Positions 17,513 through 25,260 of a stretch of DNA of 64,000 nucleotides are shown here, piece after piece (position 1 is the first letter of the stretch; each line of letters begins with the position of its first letter). Source of the stretch: Hymenobacter convexus (GTDB taxonomy: Bacteria > Bacteroidota > Bacteroidia > Cytophagales > Hymenobacteraceae); NCBI RefSeq assembly GCF_030580955.1, contig NZ_JAUQON010000016.1:1-64000 (forward strand), read 5' to 3'. The notes under the pieces were generated by a model that was given only the letters and a program-made list of their open reading frames with translations, was not told where the DNA came from and did not search any database. The translations under genes and the position numbers were made by a program.

Positions 17513-18619
17513 TTACGCGGCCGAAGCCACCGTTTTGCCGCCGTACCAGCGGCGGCGGAACCAGAAGGCCAGGTTAACCAGCGCAATCAGCGCCGGTACC
17601 TCAATCAGCGGGCCGATAACCCCCGCGAAGGCCTGGCCCGAGTTCAGGCCAAACACCCCAATGGCCACGGCAATGGCCAGCTCGAAGTTATTGCCGGTGG
17701 CCGTGAAAGCAATGGAGGCATTCTCAGCGTAGTCGGCCCCTAGATACTTGCCGGCCGCGAAACTGAGCACGAACATGATGCCGAAGTACAGGGCCAGCGG
17801 CAGGGCAATGCGCAGCACATCGAGCGGCACCTGCACGATGGTTTCGCCCTTGAGGCTGAACATGACCACGATGGTGAGCAGCAGCGCCACCAGCGTAATG
17901 GGGCTGATGGCCGGGATGTAGACGTTCTCGTACCATGCGTCGCCTTTCAGCCGGCGCAGGACGGTGCGCGAGAGAAAGCCCGCCGCGAACGGAATGCCCA
18001 GGTAAACGAGTACGCTCCGGGCAATGTCCCAGATGCCGATGTTCACCGCGTAGCCCTTCAGGCCAAAGTAAGGCGGCAGCACGGTGATGAACAGCCAGGC
18101 CAGCACCGAGTAAAACATCACCTGAAAGATGGAATTCAGGGCCACCAGCCCGGCAGCGTACTCGCGGCTGCCGTCGGCCAGGTCGTTCCAGACCAGCACC
18201 ATGGCAATGCAGCGGGCGATGCCGATGAGAATCAGGCCCATCATGTATTCGGGCTTGTCGGGCAGCAGCCAGATGGCCAGGAAAAACATGAGCAGGGGGC
18301 CCAGAATCCAGTTCAGGAACAGCGAGAGGCCGATGATGCGCGTGTTTTTGAAGACCGTGGGCAGCTGCTCGTACTTGACCTTAGCCAGCGGCGGGTACAT
18401 CATCAGAATCAGGCCGATGGCCAGCGGCACGTTCACCGTGCCCACTGAGAAGTAGTTGATGGCCCCGTTGATGCCGGGCACAAAGTAGCCCAGGCCGACG
18501 CCCAGCGCCATGGCCAGGAATATCCAGAGCGTGAGGCCCCGGTCGAGGCCCGAAAGTTTCTTTTCAGCCAGCGCGGCGGGGGCCGGGGCGGCGGGCAGGG
18601 GTTGATTCAGGGTTGTCAT
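17513..18619 (-). CDS. acr3: ACR3-family arsenite efflux permease
   Basis: This 368-residue inner-membrane transporter has about ten transmembrane helices. Family signatures include GLILIGIARCIAMVLVWNDLA, with the conserved Cys of TM4, and AFTATGNNFELAIAVAIGVFG. It exports As(OH)3 using the proton-motive force. The start at 18619 (MTTLNQP) is the ATG that leaves a normal cytoplasmic leader; the longer open frame upstream belongs to the acetyltransferase in another frame. It lies between the GNAT gene and arsC. Confidence 0.95.
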   Translation of the reverse strand: MTTLNQPLPAAPAPAALAEKKLSGLDRGLTLWIFLAMALGVGLGYFVPGINGAINYFSVGTVNVPLAIGLILMMYPPLAKVKYEQLPTVFKNTRIIGLSLFLNWILGPLLMFFLAIWLLPDKPEYMMGLILIGIARCIAMVLVWNDLADGSREYAAGLVALNSIFQVMFYSVLAWLFITVLPPYFGLKGYAVNIGIWDIARSVLVYLGIPFAAGFLSRTVLRRLKGDAWYENVYIPAISPITLVALLLTIVVMFSLKGETIVQVPLDVLRIALPLALYFGIMFVLSFAAGKYLGADYAENASIAFTATGNNFELAIAVAIGVFGLNSGQAFAGVIGPLIEVPALIALVNLAFWFRRRWYGGKTVASAA

Positions 18620-18632
18620 AGAAAATAGTGAA

Positions 18633-19127
18633 TTAAGCGACCCCGACGGAGGAGCTGCGCCGCTCCATCTGCACCGTATTGCGCCACACGCCGTGGTGCT
18701 GGCCAATCCGTTCGCGGTGGCCGATGACGCGAAAACCCGCCTGCGTATGCAGGCCAATGCTGGCGCGGTTTTCCTCGAAGGTGCCGGCTTGCAGCGTCCA
18801 GATGCCGTGGGCCTCCGAGTCCGCAATCAAGGCCTGCAGCAGCTGCCGGCCCACGCCCTGCCCCCGGGCGTCAGTGGCGATGTAGATGCTGAGTTCGGCC
18901 ACCCCGCCGTACACGCAGCGGCTCGACACCGGCGAGAGCGCAGCCCAGCCCCGCACCGTGCCGGCGTCATCGACGGCGACCAGGCGGCTGTGGGCCAGGT
19001 GCGCCCGGTCCCATGCCTCCCATTCGGGGGCCTGCGTTTCAAACGTGGCGTTGCCCGTGGCAATGCCTTGCTCGTAGATGGCACGCACGGCGGGCCAGTG
19101 GGTTTCCGCGAGTGGTTGAATGGTCAT
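18633..19127 (-). CDS. GNAT acetyltransferase of the ars operon (ArsN1-like)
   Basis: This 164-residue protein has the full GNAT acetyltransferase fold: IYEQGIATGNATFET at the start, GWAALSPVSSRCVYGGVAELSIYI, the acetyl-CoA loop ARGQGVGRQLL, and GIWTLQAGTFEENRASIGLH. This pattern is shared with phosphinothricin acetyltransferases and with ArsN1, the arsenic-operon member that acetylates organoarsenicals or arsinothricin. Its place between a phosphoesterase and acr3 favours ArsN1. The substrate is not proven by sequence. Confidence 0.85.
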   Translation of the reverse strand: MTIQPLAETHWPAVRAIYEQGIATGNATFETQAPEWEAWDRAHLAHSRLVAVDDAGTVRGWAALSPVSSRCVYGGVAELSIYIATDARGQGVGRQLLQALIADSEAHGIWTLQAGTFEENRASIGLHTQAGFRVIGHRERIGQHHGVWRNTVQMERRSSSVGVA

Positions 19128-19139
19128 CGGGTTGGTAGC

Positions 19140-19913
19140 TTAATAGGCTTTGCGCAGCATGTCGGCGTATTCGTTCGGCAGCGGGGAGGCCTCCACGGCC
19201 TGGGCGGCTTTCTCCACGTCGTATTCGACCCGAATAAGTTCCGAGCGCACGCTGCCAGGGTCCGTGAGCTTCGTGTTTTCGTCGAGGTGCAGCAACTGGT
19301 AAGCCGCGCGTGGGTCACCGTCCTTGGGCTTGCCCACCGAGCCGATGTTGAGGGCGTGGCGGTAGCGGGTTTCGCCTTCCACTTCGTAGGCGAAGGTGCG
19401 GTGGTAGGGCTTGTGAGTATGCCCGAATAGCATAATATCGGCGTTGGCCTCGGCCAACACCCGCAGAAAGCTGGCCTCGGGCCGGTCTTCAAACAGGTAC
19501 TCATTAATTTTGCGCGGCGAGCCGTGCACCATCAGCAGGTTCAGGGTGCAGGGCTCCTCCTGAAACTCCAGCCGCATGTGTTTGGGCAGCAGGCGCAGGT
19601 AGCGCCGCTCCTCGTCGCCCATGATATGGTTGGTATAGGCAATGCTTTGCGCGCCCAGGTCCTTTTCGGTGTCGGTTTTGTAAGCGCAGCCGCAGTTGCT
19701 GCTGGCCAGCCCGATGCCCTGGTCGTAGTTACCGGCCAATGTGGGGATGCCGCGGCGGCGCACCTCATTCACCACTTCGTTGGGCCAGGGCGCGTAGCCC
19801 ACCAAATCGCCCAGGCAGAAAATCATGTCGGGCCGGCGCTGCTCCATATCGGCCAGCACCGCTTCCAAGGCTGGCAGATTGCCGTGCACGTCGGAGAAAA
19901 AGGCAATTGTCAT
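19140..19913 (-). CDS. Metallophosphoesterase of the ars operon
   Basis: This 257-residue calcineurin-like phosphoesterase has all metal ligands in place: FFSDVHGN (D8, H10), CLGDLVGY, AGNYDQG, MVHGSP and FGHTHKP. It resembles YfcE/MJ0936-type phosphodiesterases. Such genes occur repeatedly in Bacteroidota ars operons, but the substrate is not known. It is 12 bases ahead of the GNAT gene and part of the same leftward transcript. Confidence 0.88.
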   Translation of the reverse strand: MTIAFFSDVHGNLPALEAVLADMEQRRPDMIFCLGDLVGYAPWPNEVVNEVRRRGIPTLAGNYDQGIGLASSNCGCAYKTDTEKDLGAQSIAYTNHIMGDEERRYLRLLPKHMRLEFQEEPCTLNLLMVHGSPRKINEYLFEDRPEASFLRVLAEANADIMLFGHTHKPYHRTFAYEVEGETRYRHALNIGSVGKPKDGDPRAAYQLLHLDENTKLTDPGSVRSELIRVEYDVEKAAQAVEASPLPNEYADMLRKAY

Positions 19914-19985
19914 CGAAATCGGGCGGAATGGATTGGGGGATAAGTCACGCGGCGCGACCCGGGAGGGCCGCGCCGCGTGGTCATT

Positions 19986-20450
19986 TTAGCAGCACCCGCC
20001 GCCCGGCGTGCAGCCGCCGGCCGTTTGCAGCTGGGGCAGCGCGAACTGCTGGGCCGCCGGAATGCCGCAGGCATCCTGGGCCAGGCAGGCGGTTTGCTTG
20101 GGCATGAGCACGAAATCGGTGCCGTCGAAGGTCAGGCCGAACTTGCCGATGGTGGCCTGCTGATACTCTACTTCAATGTCCAAGTCTTCCTGTCCCAAGA
20201 TTTTCTCCGAGAGCTTCAGGATGTGCAGGAATTTCTGGGGAGCTAGGCGGTGGTCGTAGTCACCGGCCTCCCAAAGCTGAAAGTTGGCCACGGTTTCCTG
20301 GCGCTCCACGCCGCCGCAGTCGATGAAATGCTTGCTCACCAAGCCCACTTCCGTGACGTGGAAATGGGAAGGCAGGTACTCGCCCGTGGGCAGGCGGAAG
20401 TTGATGGCGTCCACTTCGGTCAGGGCCTTTTTGATTTCAGAGATTTTCAT
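19986..20450 (-). CDS. DUF6428 protein of the ars operon with Cys-rich tail
   Basis: This 154-residue cytoplasmic protein matches the DUF6428 type: LPTGEYLPSHFHVTEVG and NFQLWEAGDYDHRLAPQK. Members lie next to arsR in many Bacteroidota. The C-terminus is rich in Cys and Gly (ACLAQDACGI...GGCTPGGGCC), giving a potential soft-metal (As(III)) site. The start at 20450 was chosen to begin with MKISEIKKAL. The function is unknown; sulfhydryl-based arsenite handling is a reasonable guess. Confidence 0.75.
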   Translation of the reverse strand: MKISEIKKALTEVDAINFRLPTGEYLPSHFHVTEVGLVSKHFIDCGGVERQETVANFQLWEAGDYDHRLAPQKFLHILKLSEKILGQEDLDIEVEYQQATIGKFGLTFDGTDFVLMPKQTACLAQDACGIPAAQQFALPQLQTAGGCTPGGGCC

Positions 20451-20490
20451 GGCGTTGCTTCGTAAAAAGGGGAGAGTTAGAGGGAGGATG

Positions 20491-20841
20491 TTAGCAGGCG
20501 CAGGCATCATCGGGGCCGCAAACGGCGCCGCTCGTGGCCTCGATGAAAAAGGCGGTGAACTGCTGGTGTACCTGTTGCAGCAGCTCGGTATTGAGGCAGT
20601 AGCAGACCGTGAGGCCGTCGATTTCGCCGCGAATCAGGTCCAGCGCCTTCAACTCCTGCAAGTGCTGAAATACGGTGGTTCGGGACAAGGGCAGCTCCGC
20701 GGCGATGTCGCCGGAAATGCAGGTCTTTTTGCTGGCCAGGAACTGGATGATGGCCACCCGCGCCGGGTGGGCCAGAGCCTTGGCCACGCGGGCTAGGTGC
20801 TGTTGCTCTTCGGTGAAGGCGGCGGTTTTAGCGTAGGTCAT
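20491..20841 (-). CDS. arsR: ArsR/SmtB-family repressor
   Basis: This 116-residue winged-helix repressor has ALAHPARVAIIQFLA, a recognition helix in ELPLSRTTVFQHLQELKALDLI, and the wing GEIDGLTVCYCLN. Cysteines that could sense As(III) are in KKTCISGD and in the C-terminal CGPDDACAC. It overlaps the upstream small gene by four bases (ATGA). It probably binds the palindrome at 21129-21150 and controls the whole ars operon. Confidence 0.92.
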   Translation of the reverse strand: MTYAKTAAFTEEQQHLARVAKALAHPARVAIIQFLASKKTCISGDIAAELPLSRTTVFQHLQELKALDLIRGEIDGLTVCYCLNTELLQQVHQQFTAFFIEATSGAVCGPDDACAC

Positions 20842-21104
20842 GAGGAGGAATCGGGGAGTGCGTTGGGAATGGAGGCTGGCGTGGCTGCCGTCGCGGCCAG
20901 CAGTTGGGTGAGCAGGATTTCGGCCCGCTGGTAGGCGCGCTGTTCGGCAGCTTTCAACCGCTGCTCGCCGCCGCCGCCGGGTTGGCCGTTATAGCCCTGG
21001 GTCTGGAGCCGCAGGCCTTCCAGGACGAGGCATTCGGTGCGCAGCACCCGTTCGAGCACCACACGCAGCAGGGGATGAACCAAGGTATCCGCGTTGGAAG
21101 ACAT
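20838..21104 (-). CDS. Small hypothetical protein, first gene of the ars operon
   Basis: This 88-residue helical protein begins MSSNADTLVHPLLRVVLERVL and has a Gly-rich loop (YNGQPGGGGEQ), then a helix EQRAYQRAEILLTQLL. No family is recognised. Reasons to accept it are the four-base ATGA overlap with arsR and the promoter/operator placed 31 bases before its ATG at 21104; the upstream extension in frame crosses that operator and is rejected. Confidence 0.6.
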   Translation of the reverse strand: MSSNADTLVHPLLRVVLERVLRTECLVLEGLRLQTQGYNGQPGGGGEQRLKAAEQRAYQRAEILLTQLLAATAATPASIPNALPDSSS

Positions 21105-21128
21105 AGCAGTCAGGAGCAAAGTCGGAAG

Positions 21129-21173
21129 TATGTCGCAAATATACGACATAGAATGACGTAAGTTTACGACATA
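21129..21173 (-). promoter_or_regulatory. ars operon promoter and operator (CGACATA repeats)
   Basis: A perfect 22-bp palindrome TATGTCG-8-CGACATA (21129-21150) encloses the minus-strand octamer TATATTTG, an exact TAnnTTTG -7 box. A third CGACATA half-site is at 21167-21173, 23 bases from the second. ArsR repressors bind such inverted repeats over the promoter; binding here would block the -7 box directly. The upstream gap (21174-21699) contains the hairpins described separately and no gene I can support. Confidence 0.75.
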
Positions 21174-21337
21174 GCTAAAATATTTCTTCCTGGGCGGAAA
21201 ACGAGCTGTTTTAAGGTATTGCTGGCGGCGCGAGCCCATTGGGCCAGGCTATGCAGGAGTTCGCTGCGCTGCCGTGCTACTCACCGCTCCCGTTGGTCGC
21301 GCCCTTCCTATCCTTCTCGCAAAAAAATCCTCCCACC

Positions 21338-21455
21338 GGCCCGGCCCAGGCAGCGGCGCTTACTCGAGGGCGGGGCCGGCTCTCCTCTGCTCCCGCTGGT
21401 CGCGACGGAAGGCCTAGCCCCGCCCCCGAGTAAGCGCCGCTGCCTGGGCCGGGCC
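21338..21455. repeat. Long inverted repeat (39-bp arms, 40-bp loop)
   Basis: Positions 21338-21376 and 21417-21455 are reverse complements with one mismatch (A/G at the 30th base). The arms contain GGCGCTTACTCG and the GC-rich GGGCGGGGC. The loop repeats, with one change, a GCTCCCG[CT]TGGTCGCG string that also occurs at 21287. There is no T run, so it is not a simple terminator. It marks the junction between the ars operon and the conjugative element. Confidence 0.8.
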
Positions 21456-21503
21456 TTCCTCCTTGTTTAATGGCTGCTGGCCGAACCGGCAAGGGCCGGT
21501 ACC

Positions 21504-21537
21504 GCCAGCGGAGTGCTTGAACCAGCGTGCCGCTGGC
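21504..21537. repeat. Hairpin GCCAGCGG...CCGCTGGC upstream of the DUF4942 gene
   Basis: This 8-bp perfect inverted repeat has an 18-base loop. The same arms recur just after the gene at 23342-23371, so the methyltransferase gene is bracketed by matching hairpins. Confidence 0.6.
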
Positions 21538-21699
21538 AAAATCAATATGGAACAAAGGGGAAGAAGGGTTTAAGCGGCCAAAGCGGACAGTTGATTTTAG
21601 TGAAATATTGTTGTCTTTTTAGCAACAAAAACATTTGAAATGGCGTTTAATAGGATAAGCAAGTGGTTGTTCACTATCATTTTAGCCCCGTCAGACGTC

Positions 21700-23334
21700 A
21701 TGCTTAATCCTGAATTCTTTCCTACCCCGGCCGCCGTTATTCAGCGCATGCTCGAACCGTTTTTCAATCCCGCTCCTACCGGCGACGAAGCCGAGAGCGG
21801 CGACCGGTACCGCCGCTACAATCCGGCCGCCGCGGCTTTGCGCAAGCTTACCATTCTGGAGCCCAGCGCCGGCAGCGGGGCCATCGTGGACGAGCTGACG
21901 GCCTGGCTGGACCGGGAGGATTACCATAGCCGCAGCGGCAAGCAAAACGTGTATTGCTGTGAGGCCGACCCCGAGCTGCGCGCCGTGCTGCATGACAAGG
22001 GTTACAAGGTCATTGCCAACGACTTTCTGAACTACCGGGGCGACCATTTTTTCGACCTCATTATTATGAACCCGCCATTTTCCAACGGCGACCGACATTT
22101 GCTCAAGGCCTGGGACGTGGTAGCTGCCGGCGGCGACGTAGTATGCCTGCTCAACACCGAAACGCTGGCCAACCCCTACACCGAAACCCGGCAGCTGCTG
22201 GCCCGCCTCATCGAGGACCACGGCACCAGTGAGGAGCTGGGGGCTGTGTTTGCCGAGGCCGAGCGCCCCACCAACGTAGGGGTAAGTATGGTGCGACTGC
22301 ACAAACCCGCCAAGGCGGACCGCCTCACGTTCGAGTTCACCAGCCGGGGCCGCCGGGGGCCGGAGCTAAACGAAAACCTGTTTGCCAATGCTGTGGCCAC
22401 GCGCGATGTTATCGGCAACATGGCGGCCGAATACGAGGGCCTGAAAGCGCAGTACGCCGCTTACCTGCAGGCCCGCGAGGGCATGAAGTTCTACGCCAAA
22501 AGCCTGCTGCGCAGCGAGTACCAGGACGTGCTTAAACTGGCCGAGGCCAGCTTGGAGCGCGGCAGCCTGCGCACGAGCTACAACAACTTCGCCGACGAGA
22601 TGAACCAGCAAATCTGGGGGCTCGTGCTCGATAAGGTGAACATCCAGAAGCTGATGACGGCTGACGTGCGCCGCAACTTCGCGGCCTTTAGCAAGGCCCA
22701 AGGCTACCAGGAGTTCACTCACGAGGCCGTAGCTGAGTTGGTGGCGCTGGTGCTCGACAACCGCGAAACCATCATGGAACAGGCCGTGGAATCGGTATTC
22801 GACACCTTTACCAAGTACCACAAGGAAAACCGCCTGCACGTCGAGGGCTGGGTAACCAACTCGCAATGGAAAGTGAACCGCAAGGTGATTCTGCCCTACG
22901 CGGTGGAAGAAAGCTTCTCCGGCAAGGGCTTTCGGGTGAACTGGAGCCGCCGCGACGACTACGCCGACATCGACCGGGTGATGTGCTACCTGACAGGTGA
23001 GAACTACGATACCTGCGTGGGCATCGATACCGCCCTTGACCGCTACGGCAATCAGAACCCCAACCCGAACGGCGTGTACACGGTCTACAGCCGGTTCTTT
23101 GAAATTCGGGCCTTCAAGAAAGGCACCGTGCACCTGATTTTCCGCGAGGAATTTCTCTGGCAGGAGTTCAACCTTCGGGCTTGCGCCGGCAAGCAGTGGC
23201 TGCCCGGCCCCGAAATGGCCGCCTACCGCGCCCGCCAGGCCAAAGCCGCCACCGCGAAGACCCACCCCCTAGTGCCCGAAGCGGAGCCGTTGGCCGTGCC
23301 CGGCACTCAAATGCAGCTGCAACTTGCGGCCTGA
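21700..23334 (+). CDS. DUF4942 N6-adenine-type DNA methyltransferase
   Basis: This 544-residue protein has an N-terminal methyltransferase: SAM motif LEPSAGSGAIVDEL (from residue 52) and catalytic NPPF at 124-127 (MNPPFSNGD). After a helical linker comes the DUF4942 domain, with GWVTNSQWKVNRKVILPY and the end IFREEFLWQEFNL. Such proteins are typical of Bacteroidota conjugative elements and may protect transferred DNA from restriction. No nuclease partner lies beside it, so it is probably an orphan methyltransferase. ATG at 21640 would add 20 residues; 21700 (MLNPEFFPTP) fits the family better. Confidence 0.88.
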   Translation: MLNPEFFPTPAAVIQRMLEPFFNPAPTGDEAESGDRYRRYNPAAAALRKLTILEPSAGSGAIVDELTAWLDREDYHSRSGKQNVYCCEADPELRAVLHDKGYKVIANDFLNYRGDHFFDLIIMNPPFSNGDRHLLKAWDVVAAGGDVVCLLNTETLANPYTETRQLLARLIEDHGTSEELGAVFAEAERPTNVGVSMVRLHKPAKADRLTFEFTSRGRRGPELNENLFANAVATRDVIGNMAAEYEGLKAQYAAYLQAREGMKFYAKSLLRSEYQDVLKLAEASLERGSLRTSYNNFADEMNQQIWGLVLDKVNIQKLMTADVRRNFAAFSKAQGYQEFTHEAVAELVALVLDNRETIMEQAVESVFDTFTKYHKENRLHVEGWVTNSQWKVNRKVILPYAVEESFSGKGFRVNWSRRDDYADIDRVMCYLTGENYDTCVGIDTALDRYGNQNPNPNGVYTVYSRFFEIRAFKKGTVHLIFREEFLWQEFNLRACAGKQWLPGPEMAAYRARQAKAATAKTHPLVPEAEPLAVPGTQMQLQLAA

Positions 23335-23341
23335 GCACCGA

Positions 23342-23371
23342 TGCCAGCGGGCGGGCTACTGTCCGCTGGCA
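23342..23371. repeat. Hairpin TGCCAGCGG...CCGCTGGCA downstream of the DUF4942 gene
   Basis: This 9-bp perfect inverted repeat has a 12-base loop and begins 8 bases after the stop codon. It shares its arms with the hairpin at 21504-21537. It could act as a processing or termination element, although no T run follows. Confidence 0.55.
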
Positions 23372-23440
23372 CGTGACCGGGGAAGTGGACTATCGCCCTG
23401 CTCCTTCTCCCGTAATGCCGGGAAGCGTTATACTGCTTGC

Positions 23441-23719
23441 ATGAAAACCCCATCCCCTCCCTCGGCTCTGCCCGGTGCTGCCCCGCCGGCGGGCCAGCAG
23501 TTCAGCCACCTGCTGCGCCACGGCCGCTTCTCCTTCACCGAGCGCGAGCTGCAGGAACACCTGCAAATGACTTACCGCACCATCAAGCAGCGCGAAGCCG
23601 ACCCCTCCGGCCTGACCGTGGCCGAGGCGCTCCGGGTAGCCGAGCTGCTGGCCGTGCCCGTGCAGACGGTACTGGACGCGGCCCTGGCCGATGCGCAGGC
23701 GGCCGGGGCGAAGCAGTAG
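23441..23719 (+). CDS. Small helix-turn-helix protein
   Basis: This 92-residue protein has a DNA-binding-like core FTERELQEHLQMTYRTIKQREADPSGLTVAEALRVAELLAVPVQ. The layout (helix, turn, 'tyRTIKQRE', then an L-x-x-A-x-x-V-A helix) resembles Cro/XRE-type domains. It may regulate the toxin-antitoxin genes that follow. The family is not certain. Confidence 0.6.
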   Translation: MKTPSPPSALPGAAPPAGQQFSHLLRHGRFSFTERELQEHLQMTYRTIKQREADPSGLTVAEALRVAELLAVPVQTVLDAALADAQAAGAKQ

Positions 23720-23782
23720 CCCGGTTTGGCACATTTTTGCCTAACTTTCGTTTGCCGTAGTAGACCACTCAGGCAAAACAGC

Positions 23783-24082
23783 ATGGATACCCTCGTAAAA
23801 TTCGGCCCCAAGGAAGCAACCCGCGAGCAGCGCCAGGCGCTGTCGGACCGGGCAGCCGCACTGAACGCAACCCAGGACCGCAAGCTGAGCCCCTTTGCCG
23901 AGCAGCTGAGCCAGCGCTACATCAACGGCGAGCTGAGTCTGGCCGAGGTTAACGCGCAGCTTGACGCGCATTACCAAGCCCAGACTCAGAAGCCGATACC
24001 CACGCGGGGAGCCGATGGCATCCTGGCGGTGGCACCCCGGCCGGCTCCCGCCGTGACCAAGGCCCGCTCTTTATCGCACTAG
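23783..24082 (+). CDS. VbhA-like antitoxin preceding the Fic gene
   Basis: This 99-residue protein has a middle region, EQLSQRYINGELSLAEVNAQLDAHY, that matches the antitoxin VbhA/class I Fic-inhibitor pattern ending in (Y/V)xxGE(L/I). Aligned with VbhA, the inhibitory [S/T]xxxE[G/N] motif falls on LNATQD, so the key Glu is Gln. The C-terminus is Pro/Ala-rich and basic (APAVTKARSLSH). It is the first gene of a VbhA-Fic-VbhA triplet, separated from fic by a terminator-like hairpin. Confidence 0.7.
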   Translation: MDTLVKFGPKEATREQRQALSDRAAALNATQDRKLSPFAEQLSQRYINGELSLAEVNAQLDAHYQAQTQKPIPTRGADGILAVAPRPAPAVTKARSLSH

Positions 24083-24106
24083 CCCTTCGCTTCAATTCTA
24101 TTCGCT

Positions 24107-24135
24107 AACGCCCTGCCGGTTGGTGGGGCGTTTTG
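24107..24135 (+). terminator. Hairpin with T run between antitoxin and fic genes
   Basis: AACGCCC pairs with GGGCGTT around a 12-base loop and is followed by TTTTG. It would attenuate transcription from the antitoxin gene into fic, favouring antitoxin excess. Confidence 0.6.
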
Positions 24136-24168
24136 CTTGCTTACCCAGTTCCCGCGCAGGTTTCCTCT

Positions 24169-25260
24169 ATGACTGACGGTTTTACCGACCCCCACACCGG
24201 TGTCCTGATTAATAAGCTCAACATTGCCGATGAGGACAAGCTGGCCGAGGTCGAAGGCAACCGCTTCCACTTCCGCCTGCTGGAGGTGCTGGCCGGCCAC
24301 GTGGAAGTGACGCCTCACAATGCCCAGGGCCTGCAGGCATTGCACCGCCACCTTTTTCAGGATGTGTACCCGTGGGCCGGCGAAACGCGCGCCTGGGGCG
24401 AGTTTCAGGCTACCAAGTCAACATCGGCCGATAAGGACGGTCCCGGCCTGTACACCATGTACTTTGGCAGCTACCAGCAACTGCCCGCGCAAATGGATGC
24501 CATCGGGCAACAGCTGGCCGCTGAGCGCTTTCTGAAGGGGCTGGATAAAGACCAGTTCGTGGCCCGGGCGGCCTACTATTTCGACCAGTACAACTACGCC
24601 CACGCCTTTCGGGAGGGCAATGGCCGGACCTTGGGCGCGGCTTTTCAAGTGCTGGCGGAGAATGCCGGCTACGACGTGAACCTCGTCGCGCAGTCGCACC
24701 CCAAGCAATACAACCAGGCCCGGGACTATGCTATTCTACGGCCCACCGGGAACCCGGAAGCCGATTTGCAGCCGCTCCGCGCCTTTTTTGGCCAGATTAC
24801 CACGCCGCTCCCGGAACTGGTGCTAGCCCCGGCCACGCCCGTGGTAGTGCCCGAGTTTCTGCGGCGCGTGGATGCCATGCGCGAGGTACAGCAGAGCCAG
24901 GAGCCTATCTGGCGCGCGCTGCTGGGAGGGCGTCACACCGGGGTAGCCCGGCAGATTATGCAGGGCACCCGCGGCGTGGTGCATCCCGATGCGCAGCAGC
25001 CGGCGCGGCTGGCCATCCTGAAAACCGGGGCCGAGCTGCTGGCGCAAATGCCCGCCAAGATGGAAGATGCCCGGTTGCGCCAGCGCGTGGCGCGGTTGTT
25101 AAAGGCGTTACCTCTGGTTACGGTGGTGCTACTGGTGGTCGGGCCACCGCTGCAGGCCGCGCCATCCACCGGCCCGGAACAACCGAAAGTACCGGCAGCC
25201 AGCAAAGACGAGCCGGTGCAAACAGCACCGGAGCTTAGGCGTCGAGGTCCAAAGCTGTGA
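24169..25260 (+). CDS. Fic-domain protein (probable toxin)
   Basis: This 363-residue Fic domain spans residues about 15-215: LQALHRHLFQDVYPWAGETR, then the active site HAFREGNGR at 145-153. The usual HxFx[D/E]GNGRxxR lacks its final Arg (Gly156). Fic enzymes transfer AMP or related groups to target proteins. A second part has a basic helical segment, a hydrophobic stretch (LPLVTVVLLVVG, about 325-336) and a Pro-rich basic tail ending APELRRRGPKL. That tail is shared with other proteins of this element. The gene is flanked by two VbhA-like genes. The start at 24169 was chosen over an upstream codon inside the terminator. Confidence 0.88.
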   Translation: MTDGFTDPHTGVLINKLNIADEDKLAEVEGNRFHFRLLEVLAGHVEVTPHNAQGLQALHRHLFQDVYPWAGETRAWGEFQATKSTSADKDGPGLYTMYFGSYQQLPAQMDAIGQQLAAERFLKGLDKDQFVARAAYYFDQYNYAHAFREGNGRTLGAAFQVLAENAGYDVNLVAQSHPKQYNQARDYAILRPTGNPEADLQPLRAFFGQITTPLPELVLAPATPVVVPEFLRRVDAMREVQQSQEPIWRALLGGRHTGVARQIMQGTRGVVHPDAQQPARLAILKTGAELLAQMPAKMEDARLRQRVARLLKALPLVTVVLLVVGPPLQAAPSTGPEQPKVPAASKDEPVQTAPELRRRGPKL

